DNA from: Muscardinus avellanarius
Lineage: Eukaryota > Chordata > Mammalia > Rodentia > Gliridae
DNA length: 64,000 nucleotides
Direction: 5' to 3'
Assembly (NCBI GenBank): GCA_963383645.1
Contig: OY726573.1
Coordinates: forward strand, 15,546,093 to 15,610,092
The notes below the pieces were generated by a model, which was not told the origin of the DNA, ran no database searches, and was given only the letters and a program-made list of their open reading frames with translations. A program made the position numbers and the translations under genes. The number at the start of each line of letters is the position of its first letter. Positions within the stretch are counted from its first letter, which is position 1. Of the stretch, positions 52,751 to 64,000 are shown piece by piece.

Positions 52751-52955
52751 CATGGCGTGGTGGCGCACGCTTGTAATCCTAGTACTTGGGAGGCTGAGAC
52801 GGGAGGATCGCACAGGTTCAAAGCCAGCCTCAATTACTTAGGCTCTCAGCAGCTTAGTGAGGCCCAGCTTCCAAATAAAATATAAATTACACTCTGGGAG
52901 TGTAGCTCGGAGATAGAAAGCTCCTGGGTTCCATCCCCAGTACCACACACACATA

Positions 52956-53004
<49 letters not shown>

Positions 53005-53264
53005 TGCTAGCATTTAGTGAATATTACATGCTAGGCACTGTGTTGAGGACAAAACTTACTGGTCACTAAACACACTTCCCCAAGCCAGGCGTGGTGGCGC
53101 CCCGCGCTTGGGAGGCTGAGACAGGAGGATCGCACAGGTTCCAAGCCAGCCTCAGCTACTTAGTGAGGCTCTCAGCAACTTGGTGAGGCCGTTTCCAAAT
53201 AAATTATAAAATAGGTCTGAGAGTGTAGTGGGAGGTAGAAGTCCCCTGGGTTTCATTCCCAGTA

Positions 53265-53304
<40 letters not shown>
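52751..53304 (+). repeat. Two sense SINEs with CA tails inserted in a MIR
   Basis: SINEs lie at about 52751-52950 and 53085-53265, each ending in (CA)n (52947-53002 and 53267-53304). The flanking pieces, at about 53003-53080 (GCATTTAGTGAATATTACAT) and 53335-53420 (TTTTGCAGATGAGGAAATTG), are collinear MIR fragments. The MIR was therefore present first. Confidence 0.7.
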
Positions 53305-53306
<2 letters not shown>

Positions 53307-53419
53307 CCTCTTCCCCAAAACCTAAGATAGGAGGTGTTCTGATTAACCCATTTTGCAGATGAGGAAATTGAGGCTCAGGGAGGTTAGGTAACTTGACCAA
53401 ATCATTCTGCAACTCAGTG

Positions 53420-56400
53420 GGCGGGATGAGCTTCTTTCCAGAGGCACATTCTTACCAGTCTTCTACAGCGCTCTGCCCTACTCTTTCCCTTGACTTATCC
53501 TCACAGGCCACCTCCTGGGCCAGCTTTGCTCTCAGCTTTACCGTAACTGTGTTATTCCCAATGTCTCATGTCCTCTAGAGAAGGTGTGGGTAGGAGGCTG
53601 TGCAGATCTCAAAAGCCCGTAGGTTTCTTGGCAGTGAAGTTCATTCAGTTAACACATTCATTCAACACACATCCACAGAGGCACCCCAACGTGCAAGCCA
53701 TCATGCCAAACAGAGACACTCAGATAAAACAGTCCCACTCAAGAAACCCCGTAACGGCGAAGAACCACACACGCGCAGGGAACTTGGTTCCCTGGCTTAC
53801 GGAAGATCCCTTTCTCCTACAGGGGAAAAGGAAATGCCACAGGGCCTCAGGGAGAGAAGTGGCAGAAGGAACAGGGGAGGCAGAAGAGTAGGACTTTGGG
53901 TATGGGGCGCAACCGCTATAGTGCAGCAGGCACAGAATGGGACAGAGGGATCTGGAAGGAAAGGTGAGAAGCTCGGATTGCCACGGAGGCAGTGTTGTTG
54001 TGGCAATGACTCCAGTATCTCCCCACATCAGTTTCCAAATACCATTCCTAAGCCAGACGATCAACGATTCTTAAGACAGCAAAGCCCTCCCCTGTCCAAG
54101 AAGAAAGCCCGCCAAGGCATCGCACGTCCATTTGCAGCTTGCAAACCCCGGCTTAATTCAATCAGCAACTGAGGTGTAGCACTGGGCGTGCGGGGCAGAT
54201 TTTTTTTAGTGGTGGTAGAGAGGCTGGTGAAGTACAGGGTTGAACCATTCATGGGAGACAGAGGGGAGCTTCATAAGCCAGGAGGGCTGAACCACTCAAG
54301 GACCACACCGTGGGAAGAGGCCCAGAACTGGACTGGACCATTCTGAGAGGCCATGATCCAAAGGATGCCAAACATTTTCAAACATGGGGTACCGAAGCTG
54401 GATGGGGGGAGAGGGACTCATGGGCTAGACTTACCAGATGGAGTTTGGTGTGCCCTGTCTCATTGGAATCAGCACCCCAGCAGTGGGGTGCAGCAGACCA
54501 CGATGGGGTGGGTAGTGCTATGGGGCTGGCATGGTGCCTGCGGGGGACCTAAAAGAAAAAAGTCAGTTAGAGATGGGGTCTTCCAGGCTGGAGGGCTTTC
54601 CTGTGCTTCCTGCCCCCTCAGAGGAGAAACCTGGCTCTGATGGTCAGATGAGATGGGAGAATCGGTTTCCATGGCAACCAGAAAAAGCTATCCCCAAAGT
54701 GGTCCTCCAACCTTCCCCTTGAGGCAGCATCCTGGGCTAGCCTGTAAGGGGGCATGCTTTGGCATCTGAGTAAGTCTGCAGTGGACACCAACTCTTGATC
54801 TCTCTTCCCAGTGAGCCCTCCTACTGAGACTCTTTGGCCCAGACTAGTCCCAGCAGCTCCCTGACAACTGCTCCCAAGCCAGCCTCAGTCCAGCCCCAGA
54901 GCATGCAGACCCTCTGTTCTTCAGCTCTCTGCTTCCTCCAAGAGGTTCCTCTCCAACCTTATCAAGACACCAGACAGCCAACTCCACCCTCTGGACTCTG
55001 CCCCCTCCCCTTCCCCTAGGCGGGTGCAGGCAGGTCTTGGCAGCTGCACAGGTGGCCAGACTAGATGAACGGGCCCAGCAGGGAGGAGCCTTCCTCCTCT
55101 GCAAGAACTGTGACTCTGGGCCTGGGCCTGGAAGTGGCCTCTGCTGCAAGCCCCCCTCCAACCTACCCCCAAGGCCATATCCTGTTTCCCCATCATCTCC
55201 TTCCGCTGTGTGGCTCAAGAAAGTGACACAGGCCCACTCCCTTCCCTCCTAACCCACAGAGACAAAGAGCCAGGCCTTTTAACAAAAGTCCAGGGCCAAG
55301 AATCAGGTGTCCATCCAAGGGTCAGAACTGCCAACTCTCACCGTAGCCTCACTCCTCATCTCTATCTTCTGCTCCCTCAGCCACAGTCCTCAATCCCTCT
55401 GGACCCAGACACCTGAGCTTCTGGTCCAGTTTCTCCATCTCTGGCCTTCCAGCCCCCATCCTTACCCCTGCCTCAGAGACGCAGGCCTCTGGCCCCCAGC
55501 CTCCATGACGCAATGTACTGCAAGCTTCCACGGCTGCTGATGACACTGCCCCAGGGGAGGTGTTATTTCTGACCCAAGCAAGGCCCCCTGCCCCGGCTGT
55601 GCCAGTGGTCAGCAGCCGGCTGGGAAAGCCAGGCAGGGAAGGCCTTCTCAGCTGCAAGGGGAGCCTGAGCAGGCACCCTCCAAGACAGGGGGCTGTAAGC
55701 ATGGACTTGACACCACTGGTGATGTGGTTGTGTTGGGGGAGGGGTGTTGAGGGTCTAGCCTAGAGAGGGGAGTGGGCAGGCCTGAGGACTGACCAAGATG
55801 AGAAGTGAGGGGCAGCCAAGGTGGTCAGAGGGGGGTGTGTGCAGGGTGTCTGGACACCAGAGTGGGGGAGGGCTAAGAATCACTTAAAGGGCCAACCCCA
55901 AGCTTTAATCCCTCACCAGCCCTGGCCCCAAGCAGGAGGCTGTAATTCATCTGTCCAACAGCTGGGGTGGGTGGGTGTGTGGGGGGGGGCATGTGGACAG
56001 GAAGGGGGAGCTGGGGGAGGGGCTGGGGCTTTCTTGTGCACAGAGCCAAACAACAAAAGGGGACCTGAAGGGCCAGCTCCAAAGTGCCCGGGCCAGGCTC
56101 TGACCTGTAGACCTGCTGCTGGTCACTACCAATAGTCAGCAGAGTGTCGTAGTTTGGACTCAAGGATTCTTGGCCCAGGAGTCTTGGGCTCAGAGGTGGA
56201 ATCCTGGAGAAAGCCCAGGCTGAGTGTCCCTCCAGACAGGCTGTCACCCCTCCTTGCACCTTTCCAGCCGCAGCACTGTCCCAGACCTGGCAGGCCCTGC
56301 AAAAGACTCAGCCAGCCTCTAATGCCCTGCTCACCAGCCAAGCCTCCCCAGACGTGGCCTGCCGGCTCCCCCTCCTGCCAGCGCAGGGTGGCAGCGGCCA

Positions 56401-57030
56401 CACCAAGGCTGTCCCTTTAAATCACTACCACCCCTGATTGTGTGGACAAACCAAGGGCCCTGCCCCCCCAGCCAGGCGACTTGCCACCTCCCCCCACCCC
56501 ACACACCACCACGAGTCCCCAGAAATGTGAGGGCCGTTTAAAGGGACAAGAGAGGCTGCCTGGTGTCTGTACAGCCCCTCACCCCCACCGCTCACACACT
56601 CATAGCCCCTTTCCCCAGAACACACAGCCCCCTGCCCTTCCATGGGGCCCCCCAGATTCCGGTGCTCTCCCCACCCCTAGAGACAGCCAGAGGAGAAAGG
56701 GGGGCCAGTGGTGGTGGGGCAACGGAGAGGGGGAGGGAGAAAAGGACAGGGACTCCCTCCTTCCTCAGAGCCCCAGGGGACGGTCGGAAGGGAAGAGCCT
56801 AAGGAAACAGTAGGACGGAGCCCGAAAGGTGCCGGGCAGACCTGGGCGCACAGGCTGCGGGGCTGGGGAAGGGAGTCGGGCTGCACGAGACGGCTGGTGG
56901 CGCGGCCGGCGGGCGACAAGCCCAACTGGGGGGAAGGAACAAGGAGAGCCGGGGAACGAGGCAAGGCCGGGGAATCGGAGAAGGAAAGGGGTCATCCGGG
57001 AGGGTGTGGAGGAAAATCAGAAGGGGAGGC
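53420..57030. other. KDM6B upstream region / probable long 5' intron, no coding gene seen
   Basis: Mostly unique, moderately GC-rich sequence without SINEs. One palindromic RFX-type X-box (GGTTTCCATGGCAACC) is at 54664-54679. No protein-like frame was seen. Confidence 0.45.
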
Positions 57031-57047
57031 AGGCCAGGCTAGGGTTA

Positions 57048-57420
57048 CCTGCTGGGTGTCTGTCCCCCGGCGGTGCCCCCCGAGTCCGGGAAGGGAGGGG
57101 GGAAGCGGCAGGGGGGGGAGTGGGGGCTGGGGGGGCGGGGGGAGACAGTCCCTCCTCTGCCTCCTGGGCCTGCCCCAGCGCTCGCAGCCTCTGCCTCCCT
57201 CCCTCCTCCTCCCCGTCCCTGAGTCCCGGAGTCAAACAAAGAACTGTAGCAGGCTCTCCCCAACCCCCTCCCTCCTCCTCCTCCTCCTCCTCCTCCTCCT
57301 CCTCCTCCTCCTCCTCCTCCACCTCCTCCTCCCCTCCCTCCCTCCCCACCAGCAGGCTCCCTCCTCCTCCCTTCCGGTCTCTTCCTTTAACTACCAGCCC
57401 CCCCAACCCCCAGCACTAGT
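57048..57420 (-). other. Possible noncoding KDM6B exon with (CTC)n tract
   Basis: A good donor CCCAGCAG|GTAACC (minus strand, exon end 57049) is preceded by GC-rich sequence and a (CTC)n run at 57273-57318. It may be a 5' exon of a long KDM6B transcript; this is weak evidence. Confidence 0.3.
57273..57320. repeat. (CTC)n trinucleotide repeat
   Basis: About 16 CTC units; the opposite strand is pure GAG. Confidence 0.9.
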
Positions 57421-57809
57421 CTCTCTCCACCCACCACCCCAACCTTTTACACACCCCTCAGCCTAGCCCAGTCCCTCCTAGGGAAACTGTGGAGTCTGCA
57501 AAATGAAAAGCTCCGGAGCACAACATGGGAAGGGACTGGGGTCTTGCTTCAAAATCAGGAACCACACACAATTATTTTATTTTTCACAGCCAAAGCAATA
57601 GTTTCAACTACTTCTCCAAGAGAGGCAAAAATAATCCTAAAGAAAGCAACACAAGTCTGACTAAAGCTCTTATCAAATAAAGTGCACAAAGCAGTCCAAG
57701 CGAATCCCCAGAACCCCCCCCCCCACCTCAGCACAAATTCTCCACTGTCTTTAACCAACTCGGAAGATCATCGCTTGTTTGGAGTAGTTCTACTAACTAT
57801 AATAAAAAA

Positions 57810-58075
57810 TAATAACTAACACCATTTGATAAGTATTTCATGTCAACTATTCATCCTGTGTTTATTCTGTGCCAGAAACAGTGCTAAGTGTTTTTGCATA
57901 TATTATCTTATGTACTCCCTCGGGTCTGAAAGATAGGTATTGATATTTCAATTTCGCCGATTAAGAATTTGAGGCTCTGAGACATTGTGACCTTTCCAAG
58001 TCTCATAGCCACTAAGCGGCAGGGCTGGGGTTAGAATCCCTGTCTAACCTAACAGCTCAAGCTCTATGGCACATG
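57810..58075. mobile_element. MIR element
   Basis: A near full-length ancient MIR: TTATTCTGTGCCAGAAACAG, then TTGAGGCTCTGAGACATTG, then CAGGGCTGGGGTTAGAA. Confidence 0.75.
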
Positions 58076-58999
58076 AAAGCAGGTATTGGCCCCCCCACCC
58101 CCATCCCAGTACCAACACCAACTCTAGGACTTAACAGAGAAGGGCAGCCACAGCTACCAACTGAGTCCTCCCCACCAAGTGGGGCGCCACAAACAAACCC
58201 ATCCACTTCTAGGGAATAACAACCTCTTTCCAGTCTAATACCGCTTTCTTGGCCTCCTTCTTCAGTTTGGGAGGGGAGTGGGTCACTAAGTGGACATCAG
58301 GGAAGGACGGTGCATAGCTCACACAACTATACTGTCTGGAGCAGCTGTTTTTGTGACCACTCCCACTTCAACTTGAGAAGGAGAGGGGGCCTTGCAGCAG
58401 GTGGGAAAGTAAAAGACTTCCAGGAGGCTCTTTCAAGGCGGGAGAAGCTTGGAGGAGCAGCCCTACGCTGCCAGTCTAGGGAAAAGTGACCCAAGGTTTC
58501 CCTCAGCCCAGCAAGGGGGCAAAGTCTTTCAGCCACACCACACCCGAGCCCCTCCCCCTCCCAAAACTCCAGGCCGGGGTTTCCCACCTGCAGAACGCTA
58601 AGGCCAAGGGAAGGGAGAGGGGAAAGAGATGGCATGGGACTGGAATTGGACTCGGGTTAGAGGTGGGAGGGAATGGGAGGGGGAGGAGGCCCCATTGCCT
58701 GGCAACCGTCCCGGGGCACGTGCACTCATGACATCATCCTAGGCCACCTCTAACACAGACCTTTGACCCCTACAGGGGTGGTGGTGGTGGTGGTGGTGGG
58801 GAGCCGGCAGGCTAAGCTTCCTGGGAAAAAGCCTTGGAATTCTGGGAACCCAAAAAGGAGACGTAGGAAGAAACCCAGGCGTCCTGGCCTTATCGCTTTT
58901 ACCCCCACAGAACTCTAATCTTAGGGATTCGGGCCTCGCGCCCGCCTCCTCTCCGCCTCCAGCCCTGACCTCCCAACCCACATTTCTGACAGGAGTCCC

Positions 59000-60800
59000 G
59001 ACACGCCCCTCCGAGATACTGTGCCTTCTCTCTGCTGGGCGAGATCTCTGGTGGGGGCGGGGGCGGGGAACGGGGCACCGGTCCCGTGGGGCTCCGTCTC
59101 CTATCTGCGGGATCCCCTGCGCCCCAGCCGGCCGCCAGCCGGAATCTGTCTGGGTCCCCTAACTCTCCCGCCCCTCCCGTGCTGTTCCAGGGCGGAGTCT
59201 GTGGAGTTGAAATCAGGACACGGAGGGAGGAAGAGTTATATAACTGGAGAAGCAGAAAAGGACGAGTGGAGACAGGGACAGACAGCCCAAAAGGAGCCAA
59301 GGGAGGTGCAAGGAACACCAAGGAGCGCGAAGAGGAAACGTTAGGGACGGGAAGGGTCCATAAACATCAAAGCAGTAATTCACACGCATGGGCGTGACGA
59401 CCCGGGAAGCGCTACCTGGGCCGTCTGGGGCGTTCCCGCAGCGCCCGCCCCCGCCACCCACAGCAGCTGGACCCTGGCTGGGAAAGCCTCGGGGAAGGGG
59501 TGCGCGTACCCACTCCCTTTCTTTTGGGGAAGCAACCTAAGCCAGAGCCCAGGGTGGCAGCGGCTGGGCATATGGGGCCCGGAAACCACAGCTCCGCCCA
59601 GCCCACCTGGGAGCTTGGGGCGCCAGCTAGGGGAGCTGGGGGAACAGGTAGCCGGCCCTCTAAAGCAAGGCTGGGCATTCGCGGTCGAGATCCCACGAAA
59701 GAGCGGAGACCGACCCAGACGCTTGGGCCCCCAGGGGCCCTGGACCAGTACCCAGCAAACACAAGTCTACTGGGGAGCGGGGCAGGTGCCCGAGTCGCTG
59801 CGCAGGCGCAAGGGGGGGCTCGGGCGCGTGCGGCGGAGGGGGGTGGGCGCGAGCGTGTGGGAGTGCACGTGCGGGTCCCGGCCGGCCACCTCCTCCCTTC
59901 CTCCACTCCGTCCCCTCCCCTCGCCCTCTTCCTGTAGCTCTACAATGCCCGCTCCCTATTGGCTTCCGTGATCGTGACGCCAGCAACGTCCGCTGCCGCG
60001 GATTGGGCAGACGGGAGAGTTCGGGATCGGATTCCAGAGTCTCGCTCGCCAGTTACTCTGGCAACAAGGCAAGCAGCCCGGAGGAGCACCCGGAGCCGAG
60101 CGGAGCGCCGGGCGCGCCGCGCCGCGCCGCGCAGGGGTCCCGCCTCCCTCCCGTAAACCACCGAATCCATTTGAGTATTGCCGCAGCTGACTCCTTCCTC
60201 CCAGGGTCCTCGGTGCCCAGGAACTGGGCGTCCCGCTCTCGACCTTGCCCACAGTCTCCCAGTCCCCCACTCTCTCCACCCCCGACCCAAGACGAGGCCA
60301 CAAGCCGCAGCAGACAGGAAGCGAATCTGCGTTGCTTAGTAACCAACCCGCGTGCCCCTCTCCCCACTATTTACCCCAGCCCGGAGAGGCGGAGGCTGAG
60401 TCCCCCGAGGTCCCGCCCCACCCGGCGCCCTGCGCCCTCCGGCCCACAATTTCCTGTGAGGGGGCCCAGATGACAGGAAGCCAAAAGAGGGCCTCAGCCC
60501 ACTTTTCCCTCGGTCGCTTTCACGGCCATATCCCCCGGCCGCAAGGCCCTCAGTTCTGGGTGTGCGTCTCATCCTCGCCATCTTGTGGCTAACGCTGGGA
60601 AGAGCCCAAGTCCGGAGAGGGCTGGGGAAAGGGAGACAGCGGAGGAGTAGGGTCGCAGTCCGGGATGGGGAGACGAGATGGGCGAGGTCGAGTGAAAGGA
60701 GGTGCGGTGGGGCGGAGTGGGCTGGGGGAAGCTGCCGCCGGGGCTCTTGGGGCTCCTGATGGGAAATGGAGGGTGGAGGCCTTACATCTCACTGGTGGGG
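59000..60800. promoter_or_regulatory. CpG island between DNAH2 and KDM6B, likely distal KDM6B promoter
   Basis: A CpG-rich block with an NRF1-like TGCGCAGGCGCA (59799-59810), ATTGG boxes at 59958-59962 and 60002-60006, a CRE-like TGACG nearby, X-boxes at 60052-60065 and 60331-60343, and a YY1-like CGCCATCTTG at 60576-60585. From memory, the longest mammalian KDM6B transcripts start just past the DNAH2 3' end, so this is the best candidate for that start. Confidence 0.5.
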
Positions 60801-62005
60801 AGAACTAGGGGGAGACTCCAAGTGGCCTCAGGGTGGGAGGCACACGCCTGTCTGACCACATCTGACCTCCAGTCCAGGGGCCGCGGCACTGACCTGTTTG
60901 CAAACCCTGCTCTTTAGTCTTGTCCTTCAGTTAGGACCGCCGCGCCCGGCCCTAGGTCAGGAAGGGGATCCCGGCCCAAGGGGGACTGGGAGTCCTCTGG
61001 CCCCTCGACATCTGGAAGCCGAGGTCTCAGCCTCCCAGCTCGCCCCCGCCCCCGCCCTGTTCAATTCGGGGGACTCGGATATCCTGAGCCCCAATGTTCT
61101 TCCCAGTGTCTTTCCTGAGACTCAACGTTCATGCTTAGCTCTCTCCCTCCTGTGACTCTGACGTCCCGCACCCCTTGCACGGAGGATGGTTTCCCTCTTA
61201 ACAGACGCTCTCGCGATTCCCCATTACCTGGTTCTGGGGGTCCCAGATGTTCAGGGTCCCCAAGGTCTCCCGGGGGTCGAGCGGGCCCCCCCTCTCCCGG
61301 GCCGGGGCAGGGGGGGCCGCTCCGCCCCGTGGCGCAGTTGGATTTTCCAACACAAACACCCGCACCCCCCTTCCCCGGCCACGCCCCCTTCTCCTGGCCC
61401 CTCCCCTCCTCGCCCTGAAGTCCCTCTCTTCGGCTCCGCCCCAATTTCAGCGGGTCTGTCTCGCCCAGCGCCCAAGCCGGTTAGGCTACCGGGTGCAAGG
61501 AACCGGGTTCCCAGTGCAGTGAACGGGGTCCACCCCAATCCTTGGCTGACAAACCGCTATTCCGTTTGGATCGCGCGCCCTTCCAAAGCAAGCCCTGCCT
61601 TTCCTTGCCCGGAGATTTAGGCCACACCCTCCCGAGGCCCCACCGTCCGGCCCCTCGGTTCGAAGCCACGCCTCTTTCCCTCTTAAGGCCGCCCCACTTC
61701 CTTCCCCTCCTTCCCCCTGATGGTAGGAGCTCCGGTCTTCTGTAAGGCGGGCTTCCTCCCTCCCTAAATCCCCACCTTCCCATTGACTTGGGGCTGTGGT
61801 CCCGAATATTTTACTGCACCGAGCTGCAATACAATTCTTCCAACTTTATGGCTAGAACCCCTAGGTATCCTTAGGGCCCCGCCACAGGCCAGATTCATTC
61901 AGCCCAGGTCAAAGCCTAAATTAGCTTCGTCCATAGTCCAGGCGCACGTAGGTCTCAGCTCCTAGAGTCCCCGACTCTCTCTCGGGCGGGGAAGGAGAGG
62001 AGACC
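60800..62005. other. Spacer and DNAH2 3' flank, nothing further recognised
   Basis: GC-rich unique sequence. No AATAAA or ATTAAA was found on the minus strand in the first few hundred bases after the DNAH2 stop codon, so its poly(A) site is not assigned. Confidence 0.4.
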
Positions 62006-62008
62006 CCC

Positions 62009-63449
62009 TCAGTTGTCCAGGCTCATGAGCAGGGCAGTGCCCCTCTTGATCCAGTGATCGGATGTCATGGCCCCAGATCGGAGGTCGATGCCAATGACAA
62101 AGGAGGCCCGGTCGGCGCTGCCCGCCCGGTTGGGGTAGTAATAGCAGGGGCAGGAATACATGCCTGGGGAAGGAGAGAAAAGGAATCAGACCCCTGGAGT
62201 CGCAGCGCACAGGGCGGGAGCAGGTGAGTGTTAGACCAAGGGATGGGAGAGTATCCACAGCAGTGGGCAGTCAGGTGTGAGGGTGCCCCACCCTTGGCGC
62301 TCTTCTTGCGGCTCTCTGTGGGTTTGAAGTGGATCGTGGGCATGAGCCAGACCAGCTGCATAGGCTCTGCCTCCACCAAGCACGAGTTCTTCCGGTCCCA
62401 GCCTGCGCCCTCCAGGTATAAGCCCCGAACCCAGACACCATCCTGAGGAGAGATCGGGGCAAATTTGGGGGGAAGTCTAGACACAAAGTTGCTGCACCCC
62501 TGACTTCTCTTATCCTCCCTTCTCTCCCAACAATTTTCCACTTTCGCTCCAACCATGCTCCGCCCAAAGACTCTTGTTTTTATTTTATATGTATTTATTT
62601 ATTTATTTATTTTTTACTTATTTATTTATTTTGTGGTACTGGGGGTGGAACCCAGGGGCTTTTCCACCTCCGGGCTTTACTCTCAGACCTATTTTATACT
62701 TTATTTGGAAACAGGGTCTCACTAAGTTGCTGAGAGCCTCACTCAGTAGTTGAGGCTGGCTTCAAACCTGTGCGATCCTCCTGTCTCAATCTCCCAAGTG
62801 CGGGGATTACAAGCGTGCACTACCACACTCATCTTGTGTATGTGTGTGTGTGTGTATATATGTGTGTGTGCGCGCGCGCGCCAGCCACTGGGGACTGAAC
62901 CCAGGGGCATTCTACCTCCAAGCTACACCCAAGCCCTATTTTTTGTTAATTTGGAAACAAGATCTTGCTAGGTTGCTGAGAGCCTCAGTACTTGCTGAGG
63001 CTGGCCTCAAACCCACAATCCTTCTGTCTCAGCCTCTCGAGTACTGGGATTACAAGTGTGTGCCACCACACCCGGTTCACAAGACCCTCTTTTGCTCAGA
63101 ACCCGAGCTTCTGCAGGGCTCACCTTGGGTGGATACACTAGGTTGCTGTCATCTACAGTGGAAACGATAAACTCCCAGGAGAGGCTGTCCACTGAGATCT
63201 GGGGGTTGAAGAGGAGAATGAGGGAGGGTCCCAGAGAGGGAGGGGCACAGCCCAGCACCCTCCAGTGCTCACACTGTTCTGGCGAGCTGATGACTGCAGC
63301 ACCGCAGTGAGGAAGCCGGTGGGGAAGGTGAAGCCAGACAGCCAGAAGATCACAGGGGGGCGGGCCCGGCTGGCCCACAGCTCAAACTGCTCCACGCGCA
63401 AGGCCAGGTCCCGCGTCCACGAAGCCAGGGGCTTTTGTGAGGGATATGC
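62009..63449 (-). CDS. DNAH2: DNAH2 axonemal dynein heavy chain, last four coding exons (partial gene)
   Basis: DNAH2 is an inner-arm dynein heavy chain of motile cilia and sperm flagella. Only the C-terminal 185 residues are here. The exons are 63449-63273, 63198-63124, 62442-62292 and 62163-62009 (stop TGA at 62011-62009). Borders read CCCCCAG|GCATAT, AACAGT|GTGAGC, CCCCAG|ATCTCA, CCCAAG|GTGAGC, CCTCAG|GATGGT, AAGG|GTGGGG and CCCCAG|GCATGT, all in consistent phase. The protein has the dynein C-terminal hallmark [20 protein letters not shown], then [17 protein letters not shown], and ends ALLMSLDN. SINEs interrupt intron 2 of this set. The rest of the gene lies off the right edge. Confidence 0.94.
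62580..63080 (-). repeat. Two antisense SINEs in a DNAH2 intron
   Basis: Copies lie at about 62580-62835 and 62885-63077, with a short TG/CG-alternating tract (62837-62880) between them. They sit between the exons at 62442 and 63124, in the same transcriptional direction as DNAH2. Confidence 0.8.
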
Positions 63450-63619
63450 CTGGGGGAGGAGGCACTGCACATGTTCCTTGGTTCCATTATGCATCCAGAA
63501 CCTTACCTGAGCGACTGGAGCAGCTAGAAGACTGTGGTGTCAGCCCCTGCTAACTACAGTTGGGCAAAGTTCTCCAAAAGCCCACTCCCAGGAAAGAAAA
63601 ATGACAAGCACTTATTTAT

Positions 63620-64000
63620 TTGCAGTACTGGGGATTGACCCAAAGACATTCTACCTCCAAGCTACACCCCCCCACCCTATTTTATTTGAAACAGGGTCTC
63701 ATTAAGTTCAGGAGGGCCTCGCTCAGTGTGCACCACCACACTGGCTTCACAACTATTTATTGATGACAATGACATCAACATCCCTTATATGCAATGCTTG
63801 GGGTCAAAAGTCTCAGATTTTGGCCGGGCGTGGTGGCGCACGCTTGTAATCCCCGCGCTTGGGAGGCAGAGACAGGAGGATCGCGCAGGTTCGAAGCCAG
63901 CCGTGCGCGCTGGCTTAGGAGACCCTGTTTCCAAATAAAAATGTAAAAATAGGTCTGCGAGTGTAACCCGGAGGTAGAAGGGCTTCCAGGAACCCCAGTA
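63620..64000. repeat. SINE copies at the right edge
   Basis: A truncated antisense copy (about 63620-63748) is followed by a sense, young-looking copy (63823 to the window end) with the GGGCTTCCAGGAACCCCAGTA right half. Confidence 0.85.

Overview
The window is mammalian nuclear DNA from a rodent, most probably a squirrel-family species (Sciuridae). The evidence is a very high density of a dimeric SINE: a 7SL/B1-like left half joined to a tRNA-Ala/ID-like right half, as in the B1-dID/MEN family of squirrel-related rodents. The species call is an inference from these repeats. All genes match well-known mammalian proteins, and their order is that of human 17p13.1 read in reverse.

Layout. 1-2160 holds the first coding exon and CpG island of CHD3 (minus strand; the gene continues off the left edge). 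2160-5490 is AT-rich and microsatellite-rich flank. 5490-34690 is about 29 kb of intergenic DNA packed with SINEs, nested SINEs, microsatellites and a few old L1, L2/CR1-type and MIR pieces, with no supported gene. 35141-36797 is CYB5D1 (minus). It is divergent from NAA38 (plus, 37443-38163) across a 645-bp shared promoter that carries four TCTCGCGAGA-type elements. 39135-39798 is TMEM88 (minus). 41344-49032 is the complete coding region of KDM6B/JMJD3 (minus, 20 coding exons, about 1657 residues), with its 3' UTR down to about 40100. Its 5' untranslated exons and promoter regions lie at about 49.1-49.7, 50.2-52.3 and probably 57-60.6 kb. 62009-63449 holds the last four coding exons of DNAH2 (minus; the rest is off the right edge).

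The neighbours are united by ancestral synteny rather than by one pathway: chromatin regulators (CHD3 of NuRD, the H3K27 demethylase KDM6B), cilium/axoneme genes (CYB5D1, DNAH2), a NatC acetyltransferase subunit (NAA38) and a Wnt/Dishevelled antagonist (TMEM88). Exon borders were placed by reading GT/AG sites and reading phase and by comparison with recalled mammalian proteins; no alignment was run.

I found no CRISPR array, bacterial-type mobile element, viral gene or convincing new protein system. The points most worth checking are regulatory or repeat-structural: the TCTCGCGAGA cluster, the RFX X-boxes and AP-1 cluster around KDM6B, coding repeat expansions in KDM6B, a fold-back SINE pair, and palindromic microsatellites.
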